Shown: piece by piece, positions 52,040 through 62,202 of the stretch
Layout of the letters: the number at the start of each line of letters is the position of its first letter
Numbering within the stretch: position 1 is the stretch's first letter
Program-made: the position numbers and the translations under genes
Notes under the pieces: generated by a model
Seen by the model: the letters and a program-made list of their open reading frames with translations, nothing else
Databases searched by the model: none
What the model was told of the DNA's origin: nothing
Origin: Neoalteromonas flava
GTDB taxonomy: Bacteria; Pseudomonadota; Gammaproteobacteria; Enterobacterales; Alteromonadaceae
NCBI RefSeq assembly: GCF_002807685.1
Contig: NZ_PEAX01000001.1
Location: forward strand, 1 to 64,000
Reading direction: 5' to 3'
DNA: 64,000 nucleotides

Positions 52040-52628
52040 AACTATCATGCTAAGCCTTCTGTGCGCCTTTTTATTGTTGCCAGGATGTTCGTCAGCGCCG
52101 ATTACCTTAAATTATTACAAGCTGGATACCGCTGATGGCTCGGAAATAAAGGAGCGGCACAATAATGCCCCGGTCATTGCCATCCACTCGGTCAGGTTGG
52201 CTGAGCATTTACGCGGGCGTAATTTAGTAATGCAACAAACTGATTTAACCCTCTCGATTGCCACCAAACACCTTTGGGCTGAGCCGCTAGAAGATGATAT
52301 CGGCACGCTACTGGCACGAGAAATTCGTAGCTCAGGAAAATTCGATGCGTTTTATTCACCCGCACCACAGTTGGGTTTCCATGGTGCACAACAGCAAATC
52401 TCTTTGGTGATTGAACATTTTATTCCGCTCGCGAGCGGTGATGTTGTGTTAAGTGGCTACTGGTTTGATCAACATAACAAACAACTCCCGCCACAACGCT
52501 TTCATTATCGCCAAGAACTAAGCCAAGATGGCTATCCACACGCTGTAGCCAAAATGCGGCAACTACTGGCCCGATTAGGCAGCGATATCACTCAAACGCT
52601 AGCAACATCATCGGCAGAAAAGCTATAG
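52032..52628 (+). CDS. pqiC: Outer-membrane lipoprotein PqiC
   Basis: 198 aa lipoprotein, with lipobox LPGC placing the lipidated cysteine at residue 19 (LLCAFLLLPGCSSAP). The mature part matches the PqiC/ABC-type transport auxiliary family: NYYKLDTADG, VIAIHSVRLAEHLRGRNLVMQ, TKHLWAEPLEDDIGTLLAREIRSSGKFDAFY. It is the outer-membrane partner of PqiAB. ATG 52032 has AGAGGAAG upstream, inside pqiB. Confidence 0.92.
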   Translation: MNKTIMLSLLCAFLLLPGCSSAPITLNYYKLDTADGSEIKERHNNAPVIAIHSVRLAEHLRGRNLVMQQTDLTLSIATKHLWAEPLEDDIGTLLAREIRSSGKFDAFYSPAPQLGFHGAQQQISLVIEHFIPLASGDVVLSGYWFDQHNKQLPPQRFHYRQELSQDGYPHAVAKMRQLLARLGSDITQTLATSSAEKL

Positions 52629-52634
52629 GGTTTT

Positions 52635-53729
52635 ATGTTTGATTTTATCCGCCGCCATTTAGACGATTATGTGCATGCTGGATGCTCCGATGCCTTCGAA
52701 GAAGACATTAATCGCCGTGTCGTCATAGTTAACCTATTTGCGTTAGTCGGCAGCAGTATTACGTTTTTGCTATTTGTGCGAGCCGCCTTCGCCAGTGATT
52801 GGAGGCTTGCCATTTCGCTAGCAGCCGCGAGCTTTTTGTTTTACGCCACGCGATTACTTCAAGTCGTAAGACCCAATCGCTTTTATCAAATCGTTTCCGC
52901 TACCGTCCTGCAGTGCTGTCTTATGGTCCTAACGCTGTATTTAATCATCAGTGGTGGTAACAATAATACCGGTCCATTGTGGGTCTATCTGGTGCCACCG
53001 GTTTGTATGTTTTTAGGGGGCTTCCGGCGCGGGCTAATCGCGACTATCGGATTTACCGGCTGTGTTGCTTTTGTGTTGTTTTTTCCTAACGACGCACTAC
53101 TGGCAACTCAATACACGTATGAATTTAAAACTCGTTTATTGTATTCCTTTATGACCATCATATTTCTCTCTGCCCTGTATGAGTACAGCCGAGAACAAAG
53201 CTTTACAATAGTGCGTAGACTGCGTGATGAGTTTGAAGAGCAAGCCCTGCACGATCAGTTAACGAAACTGCCGAATCGACGTAATTTAAATGAACATTTA
53301 AAGCACGAATATCAACGTACGATTAGAGATGGACATGCTTTCACCGTTTTGTTGGTGGATGTGGATCACTTTAAACAAATCAACGATAACCTAGGGCATG
53401 ATGCCGGCGATGAAGTGTTATGCAGTCTGGCCAAACGCTTCCAACAAGTCTTGCGTTCACAGGATCTGATTGCGCGCTGGGGTGGCGAGGAATTTCTGTT
53501 TTTGTTGCCCTCAACGCCACTCACTAGTGCCGCAGAAGTCGCAGAAAAAATACGCGCATTTATTGCCAGCCAGCCGGTTTGGCAACGTCAGCGCCCGGTT
53601 ACAGTAACGGTGAGTATCGGTGCCGCTGAAGTGAACCAACAAACGGGCATTGATGAAGCAATAAATCTTGCAGATAAACGGCTTTACCTAGCCAAACAAC
53701 AAGGCCGTAATAAGGTAATTTGGCAATAA
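52635..53729 (+). CDS. Membrane-bound diguanylate cyclase (GGDEF)
   Basis: 364 aa. The N-terminal half has six hydrophobic segments between about residues 29 and 182, like a MASE-type sensor. A short coiled link (LRDEFEEQALHDQLTKLPNRR) leads to the GGDEF domain, with DVDHFKQINDNLGHDAGDEVL and the active motif GGEEF at 283-287. An inhibitory I-site RSQD (274-277) sits five residues before it. The cyclase should therefore make c-di-GMP from GTP and be product-inhibited. It starts 6 bases after the pqiC stop, so it is probably co-transcribed with pqiABC. Confidence 0.94.
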   Translation: MFDFIRRHLDDYVHAGCSDAFEEDINRRVVIVNLFALVGSSITFLLFVRAAFASDWRLAISLAAASFLFYATRLLQVVRPNRFYQIVSATVLQCCLMVLTLYLIISGGNNNTGPLWVYLVPPVCMFLGGFRRGLIATIGFTGCVAFVLFFPNDALLATQYTYEFKTRLLYSFMTIIFLSALYEYSREQSFTIVRRLRDEFEEQALHDQLTKLPNRRNLNEHLKHEYQRTIRDGHAFTVLLVDVDHFKQINDNLGHDAGDEVLCSLAKRFQQVLRSQDLIARWGGEEFLFLLPSTPLTSAAEVAEKIRAFIASQPVWQRQRPVTVTVSIGAAEVNQQTGIDEAINLADKRLYLAKQQGRNKVIWQ

Positions 53730-54065
53730 GGCTACTTGGTTTTATGCGCAATACTTTAGGCTGGCACAGCTAATATAGCATCAACTTTTCCGAGTTTTTA
53801 AAAACCCGTGAATGATCAGTGCCCCGAATTTCTTTGGCCGGTAATAGCGGCCTGTTACAAGCCCTAACAATGCATTAATTGTGTAACGATAGCCGAATAT
53901 TCTCCTATACTTTATGGGGTGACCGTCCAACCTAGCCGTACAGGTTTTGTATGATTCTCACTAATGACAAAAATTTAATAACAGTTCGTTACATTTGATT
54001 GATCGTTTTTTTTCATCAGGCAGTTAGTATATGAGCTGGAAATCACTCACTTTAAATGCACTGCT
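53730..54065. promoter_or_regulatory. Intergenic region before RND system III
   Basis: 336 bases without a gene. No convincing hairpin terminator or repeat is visible. The AT-rich stretch from about 53960 to 54040 probably contains the promoter for the adaptor gene. I see nothing else of note. Confidence 0.4.
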
Positions 54066-55223
54066 ATGAAAAAAACATTAATAAAAGTTGCCGTTCCGAT
54101 TTTGATATTAGTTATCGGACTTGGCGTTAAATTCAGCATCGAAGCCAGCGCGCCCGAAGAGCCTGAAGAGGCGCAAAAAGATACACGGCCAACAGTGCGT
54201 ATCCAAATGCTCAATGCCATTGACTATACCGTCACCATAGAAAGTTTTGGTGAAGTCGCGCCACTGGAGTCTACCCGCTTATCAGCACAAGTTTCTGGTG
54301 AAGTGGTGGCGTGGAATCCAAATTTTGTTCCCGGTGGTATCGTCAAACGCGGTGAGGTGTTGTTTTCCATTGAACAAGACGCTTATGAGTCGGCACTGTT
54401 GCAAGCAGAAGCCGAATTATCCCAAGCCCAAGCGCAGTTAATTGAAGAGCAAGCGCGCGCCGATGTTGCCGCACGCGAAGCACGCGCGCTGTCGTCGCAA
54501 CAAGTGAGTGATTTATACTTGCGCAAGCCGCAAGTAATGAGTGCTGAGGCCCGGGTTAAATCTGCCGAAGCTCGTCTACGTATCGCCAAACGTGATCTTG
54601 AAAATACCCGCGTAACGGCTCCTTACGATGCGTTGATCGTCACCCGTGATGTTGGTGTTGGTCAGTTTGTACAAACGGGTGCTAGTGTAGCTACCTTGCA
54701 CAATATTGAGATAGCTGAAGTGGTCTTCCCGATTGCGGGGTTTGATAACGACTACTTACCAGCAAGCCTAGCAGGCCAGCCAGCACAGGTGATCACTCGC
54801 GGTCGCAACACAATTTCTCGTAGCGGCACCATCGAGCGCGATTTGGGCGTGGTCGATGAAGCCACCCGTATGACTAATTTAGTCGTGCGGGTAAACGATC
54901 CTTATGGTCTTAATTCAGACGTTCCAGCACTTAAATTTGGTAACTATGTAGAAGTAAGCTTTGACGGCACAGTATTAGAAAACGTGTTCAAGATTAAACA
55001 AGATTTGATCAACAACCGCACTGTTTGGACCTTGGATGAAGACAACAAAATGCGGAAACGCAACGTTGAGGTTATCCGCGAACAAGGTGATTTCTTTCTG
55101 GTCAGTAGCGGCCTGAACAGCGGTGAGAGAATTGTTTTAACGCTTCCGGAATATCCGCAAAACGGTATGGAAGTCATCGTGATTGACGAAAAAGATCAAG
55201 CCATCAGTGGCAATGCAGAATAA
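54066..55223 (+). CDS. RND efflux periplasmic adaptor, system III
   Basis: 385 aa. One N-terminal membrane helix (VAVPILILVIGLGVKFSI) anchors it. The lipoyl half VAPLESTRLSAQVSGEVVAWNPNFVPGGIVKRGEVLFSIE lies at about residues 65-104, followed by an Ala- and Glu-rich coiled-coil hairpin (about 110-180) and the second half DLENTRVTAPYDALIVTRDVGVGQFVQTGASVATL. It is the first gene of a plus-strand pair with the permease 12 bases downstream. The outer-membrane channel is not in the window. Confidence 0.93.
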   Translation: MKKTLIKVAVPILILVIGLGVKFSIEASAPEEPEEAQKDTRPTVRIQMLNAIDYTVTIESFGEVAPLESTRLSAQVSGEVVAWNPNFVPGGIVKRGEVLFSIEQDAYESALLQAEAELSQAQAQLIEEQARADVAAREARALSSQQVSDLYLRKPQVMSAEARVKSAEARLRIAKRDLENTRVTAPYDALIVTRDVGVGQFVQTGASVATLHNIEIAEVVFPIAGFDNDYLPASLAGQPAQVITRGRNTISRSGTIERDLGVVDEATRMTNLVVRVNDPYGLNSDVPALKFGNYVEVSFDGTVLENVFKIKQDLINNRTVWTLDEDNKMRKRNVEVIREQGDFFLVSSGLNSGERIVLTLPEYPQNGMEVIVIDEKDQAISGNAE

Positions 55224-55235
55224 AAGGCACAACAT

Positions 55236-58200
55236 ATGAGCGCTCATAACGATACGCAAAGCGGGATTATTGCATTTTTCGCGCGAAACTCAGTCGCTGC
55301 CAACCTGCTAATGGTGTTTATCATCATTATGGGAGTGGTCAGCTACTTTACAATCCAACGGCAGATGTTTCCTAACATTGAGATCAATTACATCAATGTT
55401 AGCGCCCAATATCGCGGTGCCTCGCCACAAGAAATAGAAGAATCCATTCTGATTAAAATCGAGGAGTCGCTGAAGGATGTAACCGAGATCAAACGCATCG
55501 TTTCTCGCGCATTTCGTAACAGTGGGCGTGTGACGTTGGAAATCTATCCTGAAGAAGACCTCACCGATGTATTAGATAAAGTGAAATTGCGGGTTGATAG
55601 CATTGCTACCTTTCCGGCAGACATGGAGCCAGTAACCGTTTCACAAGTTGAATTTCGTCAAGATGTACTTGAGATGCCACTGGTCGGTGACCTGCCACTA
55701 TCTGAATTGAAAGTATTAGCCAAACAAATTGAAACCGAGTTGCTGCAGTTAAGCAATGTGTCGTTGGTGCAAATGGGCGCGCCAGATGACGAAATTGCGG
55801 TTGAAATTCAACCGGATATGCTACGCAAATACAATGTGACAATTAATGATATTACCCAGGCGATTCGCCGCTATTCGGCTAACATTTCAGCCGGTCAGTT
55901 GCGTACTGACTCTGGCATTATTTCTGTACGGGTTGAAAATCAATTTTATAGCGGTGAAGAATTCCGCCAGATCCCAATAAAAGTCGGTGATAATGGTGCT
56001 CGCGTGCTGTTAGGTGATGTAGCGACGGTCACTGATGGTTTCACTGAAGGTGAGCGATACTTTAAGTACTCTGGACAGAACGCCATGTGGATGGCCGTTA
56101 AAGCCACTAAAAATCAAAATATGATCCCAGTGGCCGAAAGCGTGAAGCAATATATTGAGCAGCGTAACAAAACTCTACCCGACGGTGTTCAACTGAAAAT
56201 TCTCGTCGACATGACTTACTACCTCAATGCGCGTTTGGACATGATGCTCAGCAACCTGTTTCAGGGCGCAATCTTGGTGGCCTTGCTACTCACTATTTTC
56301 TTACGCTTCCGCCTAGCCTTCTGGGTGATGGTAGGTTTACCAGTGTGTTTCCTCGGCGCAGTTATGATGATGCCGGTATTTGGCGTGAGCATTAATATTC
56401 TTTCGCTATTTGCGTTTATCATGGTGCTAGGGATTGTGGTAGACGATGCAATCGTCATAGGAGAAAGCGCCTATACCGAGATAGAAAGTAAAGGTGGTGG
56501 CGTCGAAAACGTGGTGCGTGGTGCGAAACGGGTCGCGACACCTGCGACCTTTGGCGTTTTGACCACAATCGCGGTATTTGCGCCTGCGACTATGAGCTCA
56601 GGACCTGAAGGGGCATTCTTTTATAACATCTCAGTGGTTGTGATCCTGTGTTTGGTGTTTAGTTTGATAGAGTCCAAACTGATATTGCCCGCACACATTG
56701 CGCATACCAAGTTTCCACCGGTGAAACCAGACAGCTGGCGAGCGCGTTTTAACAAACGTTTCTTTGGTTTCGTCAACGGTACCTATAAGAATTTCATCGC
56801 GCGTTGCTTGGAATGGCGCTGGGCAGTGTTAATGACTTTTATCGCGTTGTTGGCCGTGAGCATTGGTTTGATCAATGCCAATTACGTGCGTACGGTTCCA
56901 AACCCTAAAGTCCCGCATGACTTCCCCAGTGTGCGCATTGAAATGAATGAAACAGTGTCAGACACTGCGACCATCGAAGCACTACAAACCATTGAGAACG
57001 TGATTTGGCAAATCGAGGAAGACACCATTGCCGAACATGGTTCAGGCATGATCCGTGATTTGCTGGCGTTTAATCAGGGCCGCACCGAAGCGCGTATTGT
57101 GGTGCCGTTAGTGCATGAAGATGAACGCCCGTTCGATACCTTTGAACTGGCACGCCGTTGGCGTGAAGCCATTCCACCGATCCCAGGCATGAAGTCATTT
57201 GTGGTACAGGATGACGTTAATGGCGGCGGTGACAATGGCGAATTTGGATACTTGCTGTTCGGGCCGGATCTAAAAACCCTTAATGCTGCGGGGCGTCAAT
57301 TTATCACTCTGTTACAGCAGCAAGAAGGCTTATTTGATATCAGCTCAACCATCGACCCAATGAGCAAAGAAATCCAAATGACACTTAAGCCAGTGGCCTA
57401 TGACTTGGGCCTTGACCTTGCCAATATCGCTAATCAAGTGGGCACTAGCTTTTTTGGTGGTGAAGCCCAACGCGTGATCCGCAACGGCGAGGAAGTCCGC
57501 GTTATGGTGCGTTACCCACGTTTGACCCGAGAACAGTTTGCATCATTGAAATATGCCGTTATCCGCACTCCGGGTGGCCGCGAAGTAATGCTGGGTGATG
57601 TGGTTGAGCTGAGCGAAAGTCCGGGGATCAGTTACATCCGTCGTGAAGCTGGCTATCAAAGCGTTTACGTGTGGGGCTCTATTGATGAACGCTTAGTTGA
57701 ACCTAATGAAGTGGTAGAAGAAATTAAAGAGAATCTACTCCCTGAGTTGTTTAAACAATTCCCAGGCGTTAAAACTGAGCTGGGTGGCGATATTAAAGAG
57801 CAACAAGCGCAACAAAACGAGCAATTGATGTTCTTTATCGCTGGTATGATCATGGTGTATATCCTCTTAGCAGTGCCACTGAAGAGTTATGGACAGCCGT
57901 TGATCATCATGTCGGTTATCCCCTTTAGTTTAACCGGGGCTATTTGGGGGCACTTCCTGTTTGGATTGGATCTAAGCATGATGTCCTTCTTTGGACTCAT
58001 TGCCGCCGCAGGGGTTGTGATCAATGACAGTTTGGTCATGACAGACTTTGTGAATCAACGTCGCGCGCAAGGCTATTCTATTCGAGACGCAGTACTTGAA
58101 GCGGGCTGTGCCCGATTTAGAGCCATCACGTTAACATCAATTACTACATTTGCGGGCGTATTGCCCATCATGTTTGAAACTAGCTTGCAGGCCGCATTCG

Positions 58201-58394
58201 TTATACCAATGGCGGTTGCGCTCGGCTTTGCTGTGATGTTTGCAACGCTGGTAACCTTAATCTTGGTGCCGTGTTTATATCTGATTTTATTGGATTTCGC
58301 ACGACCCGTTGCGGCAGTGAAAGCGCGCTTGAAAAAGAACAAGGGCTCACAAGATATGCCATTAGCACCGGCATCAAGCAGTTCTAGCGACTAG
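55236..58394 (+). CDS. RND efflux permease, system III
   Basis: 1052 aa RND transporter. It has the start FARNSVAANLLMVFIIIMGVVSYFTIQRQMFPNIEINYINV, helix 4 GIVVDDAIVIGESAYTEIE with both aspartates, and helix 10 AAGVVINDSLVMTDFVNQRR, where the AcrB lysine position is Asn followed by Asp. This places it in the broad HAE1-related group often found in marine bacteria, distinct from AcrB/MexB. The C-terminal tail ends in a Ser-rich stretch (APASSSSSD). The substrate is unknown. An intrinsic terminator follows. Confidence 0.93.
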   Translation: MSAHNDTQSGIIAFFARNSVAANLLMVFIIIMGVVSYFTIQRQMFPNIEINYINVSAQYRGASPQEIEESILIKIEESLKDVTEIKRIVSRAFRNSGRVTLEIYPEEDLTDVLDKVKLRVDSIATFPADMEPVTVSQVEFRQDVLEMPLVGDLPLSELKVLAKQIETELLQLSNVSLVQMGAPDDEIAVEIQPDMLRKYNVTINDITQAIRRYSANISAGQLRTDSGIISVRVENQFYSGEEFRQIPIKVGDNGARVLLGDVATVTDGFTEGERYFKYSGQNAMWMAVKATKNQNMIPVAESVKQYIEQRNKTLPDGVQLKILVDMTYYLNARLDMMLSNLFQGAILVALLLTIFLRFRLAFWVMVGLPVCFLGAVMMMPVFGVSINILSLFAFIMVLGIVVDDAIVIGESAYTEIESKGGGVENVVRGAKRVATPATFGVLTTIAVFAPATMSSGPEGAFFYNISVVVILCLVFSLIESKLILPAHIAHTKFPPVKPDSWRARFNKRFFGFVNGTYKNFIARCLEWRWAVLMTFIALLAVSIGLINANYVRTVPNPKVPHDFPSVRIEMNETVSDTATIEALQTIENVIWQIEEDTIAEHGSGMIRDLLAFNQGRTEARIVVPLVHEDERPFDTFELARRWREAIPPIPGMKSFVVQDDVNGGGDNGEFGYLLFGPDLKTLNAAGRQFITLLQQQEGLFDISSTIDPMSKEIQMTLKPVAYDLGLDLANIANQVGTSFFGGEAQRVIRNGEEVRVMVRYPRLTREQFASLKYAVIRTPGGREVMLGDVVELSESPGISYIRREAGYQSVYVWGSIDERLVEPNEVVEEIKENLLPELFKQFPGVKTELGGDIKEQQAQQNEQLMFFIAGMIMVYILLAVPLKSYGQPLIIMSVIPFSLTGAIWGHFLFGLDLSMMSFFGLIAAAGVVINDSLVMTDFVNQRRAQGYSIRDAVLEAGCARFRAITLTSITTFAGVLPIMFETSLQAAFVIPMAVALGFAVMFATLVTLILVPCLYLILLDFARPVAAVKARLKKNKGSQDMPLAPASSSSSD

Positions 58395-58415
58395 TCCAAA
58401 CATTGTTTAAGCCTA

Positions 58416-58446
58416 GGGTGAAGCTGCACAGGCTTCACCCTTTTTT
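58416..58446 (+). terminator. Rho-independent terminator of RND system III
   Basis: Perfect 9-bp stem GGGTGAAGC / GCTTCACCC with a 7-base loop, followed by six T. It lies 21 bases after the permease stop. Confidence 0.92.
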
Positions 58447-58593
58447 ATTGCTTGTGGCCTGCTCTGTTTCCAGCTTTGTTTAACATCAATCCATGCTGGT
58501 ATCCAAGCTTTAATAAATATCACAGCTAAAGCGTTGATCAACAATGCAGTTTAGGCTGTAATCAAGATGCGCATTCAAAAATAGGTCGGGAAG

Positions 58594-60912
58594 ATGAAAC
58601 AACGCTGGATGGACTTTGTCATCAATCACCCATGGTGGGTCGTTATTTTCAACCTTATTGCCATCGCTGCGCTGTCAATGGGCGCACAAAACCTCTACTT
58701 CAGAGGTGACTACAAAGTTTTCTTTCATGATGACAATCCGCAGCGCGTTGCCTTTGAAGACATGCAAAACATTTTTAGTAAAAATGAAAACGTGTCACTG
58801 TTAGTTACCGCGCCAGGCAATTCGGTGTTTACGCCCGAAACATTGGGTTTAATTCATCGACTCACCGAAGCCGCGTGGCAAACCCCTTTTTCCACCCGTG
58901 TCGATTCGATTAGCAATCACCAGCACACCTATGCCGAATATGATGACCTCATGGTAGAAGACTTAGTTACTGATCCTGAGCAACTAGGTGAGGCAACCAT
59001 CCAAGAAATCCAGCGTGTGGCATTACATGAGCCCACGGTGGCTGGACGTCTGGTGGCAACAGATGGATCTGTTGCCAATATTAATATCACGGTGCAACTG
59101 CCCGATGGCGACCAGACCCAAGAAGTCACGACCATCGTAAATTTTGTCCGCGAGTTACGCGCAGAGTACGCGCGTGAGTATCCAGAGCATCAGTTTTACC
59201 TGACTGGCATGGTGATGTTGAATAATGCTTTTCAGGAATCGGCCAATAGTGATGCCCAGACCCTCATTCCCTTAATGTTTGGGGTTATTATTGTTGTGAT
59301 GTGGCTACTATTACGCTCATTCGTTGCGACCCTCGCTACGCTGCTCGTGGTAGGGTTTTCGATTGCTGCGACCATGGGTTTTGCTGGCTGGAGCGGCTAT
59401 TTCTTGAGTATCTCAACGGTGAACGTGCCTACCATGGTAATGACACTAGCGGTAGCCGATAGCATCCATGTTATTGCATCGATGTTTTATGCCCTGCAAC
59501 AGGGTAGGAGTAAAGCAGATGCCATTCGCTATAGCCTGGATATTAATTTAATGCCCGTGGTAATAACCAGCGTAACGACTGCCGTTGGCTTCTTAACCTT
59601 AAATTTTTCCGCAGTGCCGATTTTAAATGATCTCGGCAATTTAAACGCATTTGGGATGCTCCTGGCGTGTTGGCTATCGCTCACGTTTTTGCCAGCAATG
59701 CTAATGTTAGTCAAAATTAGGCCACCAGCCGTCGCGCAACACACTACCTCGTGGACAGACGGCCTCGCTAACTGGGTCATTTCCCACTATAAGCGGATTT
59801 TACCCTACAGTGCCTTTGTGTTTATCGCAGCCATTGCTTTGGCCTTTACTAATGTGCTTAACGATATCGCCATTGAATACTTCGATACAGACAATGAGTT
59901 TCGGCAAGCGTCCGACTTTCAAACCGAAAAGATGGGCGGCATGTCGACGGCTGACTTTGCCATTTATACCGATGAAACCACCAATATTAATCGTCCGGAA
60001 AACCTTATTGCTATTGACGCATTCACCCATTGGTTACGTGCACAACCCGAGGTTGTGCACGTGGTTTCAATGACTGATACGCTCAAGCGGCTAAATAAAA
60101 ACATGCACAATGACGATCAGGAGAAATACCGTTTACCCGATAATAAAGAACTGGCTGCACAGTACCTGTTATTATTTGAAATGTCCCTACCCTATGGGCT
60201 TGATCTGAATAATCAAATCGATATTGATAAATCAGCGACACGCGTGATGGCGACACTCAAAAACCTCGGTAGTAACGAATTTATCGCCTTTGAACAGCGT
60301 GCATTAGAGTGGTTTACTCAACTTGCCCCTGAACTACGAATTACCGCGGCCAGCCCGCCACTGATGTTTGCCCATGTGGGTGAGGCCAACATGCGCAGCA
60401 TGATTAACGGTACTCTAATTGCTCTCGTACTGATATCAGGATTACTGATCGTAGCATTGCGTTCTTTGCGCATGGGCATTATTAGTCTCTTGCCCAATAT
60501 GCTGCCCGCCGGCATTGGTTTTGGTATTTGGGCGCTTATATCAGGGCAGATTAATATGGCACTGGCGGTAGTGCTAAGTATGACCTTGGGCATAATCGTC
60601 GACGATACCGTGCATTTTTTGAGCAAGTATAATTATGCTCGCCAACGTGGTGATAGCGCCGAGGACAGTGTACGATACGCGTTTAACAGTGTCGGTCGCG
60701 CTTTATTAATTACTACGGTAGTTTTGGCGCTTGGTTTTGCAACCTTGACCTTATCGACCTTTGCGCTGAATGAAGACATGGGTTTATTAACCAGTATCAT
60801 CATTGTCGTGGCGCTTGTGGTCGATTTGATATTCTTACCCGCTGCGTTACTTTTATTCGACGGCCGTCGCACAATACAAGCAGAACACTCAATTAAGGGA
60901 TCGCGTGGATAA
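58594..60912 (+). CDS. MMPL/HAE3-like RND superfamily protein
   Basis: 772 aa with the duplicated MMPL layout: helix 1, a periplasmic domain of about 190 residues, five helices, then the same again. It begins FVINHPWWVVIFNLIAIAALSMGAQNLYFRGDYKVFFHDDNPQR, typical of the exporter-of-lipid group. Helix 4 has VMTLAVADSIHVIASMFYAL (single Asp) and the matching repeat has LGIIVDDTVHFLSKYNYARQRG (two Asp). Such proteins move lipids or hydrophobic molecules at the inner membrane and need no adaptor. The next gene starts inside its last codons. Confidence 0.9.
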   Translation: MKQRWMDFVINHPWWVVIFNLIAIAALSMGAQNLYFRGDYKVFFHDDNPQRVAFEDMQNIFSKNENVSLLVTAPGNSVFTPETLGLIHRLTEAAWQTPFSTRVDSISNHQHTYAEYDDLMVEDLVTDPEQLGEATIQEIQRVALHEPTVAGRLVATDGSVANINITVQLPDGDQTQEVTTIVNFVRELRAEYAREYPEHQFYLTGMVMLNNAFQESANSDAQTLIPLMFGVIIVVMWLLLRSFVATLATLLVVGFSIAATMGFAGWSGYFLSISTVNVPTMVMTLAVADSIHVIASMFYALQQGRSKADAIRYSLDINLMPVVITSVTTAVGFLTLNFSAVPILNDLGNLNAFGMLLACWLSLTFLPAMLMLVKIRPPAVAQHTTSWTDGLANWVISHYKRILPYSAFVFIAAIALAFTNVLNDIAIEYFDTDNEFRQASDFQTEKMGGMSTADFAIYTDETTNINRPENLIAIDAFTHWLRAQPEVVHVVSMTDTLKRLNKNMHNDDQEKYRLPDNKELAAQYLLLFEMSLPYGLDLNNQIDIDKSATRVMATLKNLGSNEFIAFEQRALEWFTQLAPELRITAASPPLMFAHVGEANMRSMINGTLIALVLISGLLIVALRSLRMGIISLLPNMLPAGIGFGIWALISGQINMALAVVLSMTLGIIVDDTVHFLSKYNYARQRGDSAEDSVRYAFNSVGRALLITTVVLALGFATLTLSTFALNEDMGLLTSIIIVVALVVDLIFLPAALLLFDGRRTIQAEHSIKGSRG

Positions 60913-62131
60913 AAAAGAGTTTGTCCAGATACGAAAATTTATCGTACGACTGGGTAAAATGTTACATAAGTATGGTACCCCAGCGTTTCGTCTGGAAGCA
61001 CACTTGATGGAAGTTTCCGCCTATTTGGGTGTACACGCTGGTTTCGTATCAACGCCCACCTCACTAAGTGTCAGTATATGGAGCGACAAGCATGAAGAAG
61101 AGTATAACCACGTCGCCCGGGTGCAACCGGGTGATCTTGATTTAGGCTCATTGTCACGTACTGATGAACTGGTCAATAAGTTGTTGAGCGGCGAAATGAC
61201 ATTAAAGGAAGCCGATGAGCGCTTAAGCGAAATCGACGTACTCCCTGAATTTTATCACCCTATCGTTTCGTGTATCGCTTTTGGCCTTTCCACAGGTGCC
61301 TTTGCCGTAGTCATGGGCTCATCCTTGGATGACTCCCTCGCGGCTGGTGCGATCGGTCTGATCATGTATTTATACACGCTGTGGGCGACGCGCAGTAAAC
61401 GCGTAAACCTTATGCTTGAGCCAGCGGTTGCCATGATTGCTGGACTGTGTGCCTGTGCGATCAGTAGTTTTATCGATCCGGCGATAAACATTCGCTTGGT
61501 AGTGCTATCGTCGATTATCATTTTTGTTCCCGGGCTCGCCTTAACTATCGGCTTAGCCGAGCTATCTGCGCGGCATGTTGTATCAGGGACCGCGCGGGTT
61601 ATGGACGCACTGATGCAGCTGTTTAAACTGTATTTTGGTGCCTTTCTGGGAATTGCACTAGGGTTTTGGCTCTTCAACGAAGTGGAAATGACGCCAACCC
61701 AACCCATGCCCAAATGGGCTGTATTCGTTGCCGTACTGATTTTATGTTCGGCCTTGGTGGTGATATTTAAACTTCGTCTTAAGCATGCGCCATGGGCTAT
61801 TACCTGTGGCTTTATTGGGTACTTTGGTACGTTCTGGGCATCGAAGTATTTGGAGTTTGGCTTAGGAACTTTCGTCGGTGCATTCGCAGTTGGTGTTTTT
61901 GCCAACTTATTTACCCGGATCGCCAATGCCCCAGCTAGTATCGTTTTGATGCAAGGTTTGATTGTGTTGGTACCCGGTTCGAAAACCTACATTGGTCTAA
62001 ATTCATTTGTGTCAGGCCAAGACTTTGTGCAAACCGAGCACATAGGCCAAGAAACCTTTGTTATTTTTATGTCATTGGTGGCAGGACTAATTTTCGCCAA
62101 TGTTTTAATGCCAACGAAAAAAGCGTTGTAA
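60905..62131 (+). CDS. ThrE-family threonine/serine exporter-like protein
   Basis: 408 aa starting at GTG 60905, with AAGGGA upstream, overlapping the previous gene by 8 bases. The N-terminal part is the cytosolic segment KFIVRLGKMLHKYGTPAFRLEAHLMEVSAYLGV of ThrE (PF06738-like), followed by about ten helices in two blocks; the second block (about 270-400) resembles the ThrE_2 domain, so both halves are fused in one chain. The family exports threonine and serine; here the true substrate is unproven. Coupling to the MMPL gene suggests a shared transcript. Confidence 0.9.
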   Translation: MDKKEFVQIRKFIVRLGKMLHKYGTPAFRLEAHLMEVSAYLGVHAGFVSTPTSLSVSIWSDKHEEEYNHVARVQPGDLDLGSLSRTDELVNKLLSGEMTLKEADERLSEIDVLPEFYHPIVSCIAFGLSTGAFAVVMGSSLDDSLAAGAIGLIMYLYTLWATRSKRVNLMLEPAVAMIAGLCACAISSFIDPAINIRLVVLSSIIIFVPGLALTIGLAELSARHVVSGTARVMDALMQLFKLYFGAFLGIALGFWLFNEVEMTPTQPMPKWAVFVAVLILCSALVVIFKLRLKHAPWAITCGFIGYFGTFWASKYLEFGLGTFVGAFAVGVFANLFTRIANAPASIVLMQGLIVLVPGSKTYIGLNSFVSGQDFVQTEHIGQETFVIFMSLVAGLIFANVLMPTKKAL

Positions 62132-62202
62132 GCTGCTGTTATTCAATCAGATGTAATATAGCCAGGGAGCACAATCAACTCACCATTAGGCACATTGATT
62201 GT

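Noticed and set aside
61255-61926. Minus-strand frame of 223 aa
   Set aside because: Antisense of the ThrE-like gene, with composition typical of a shadow frame.
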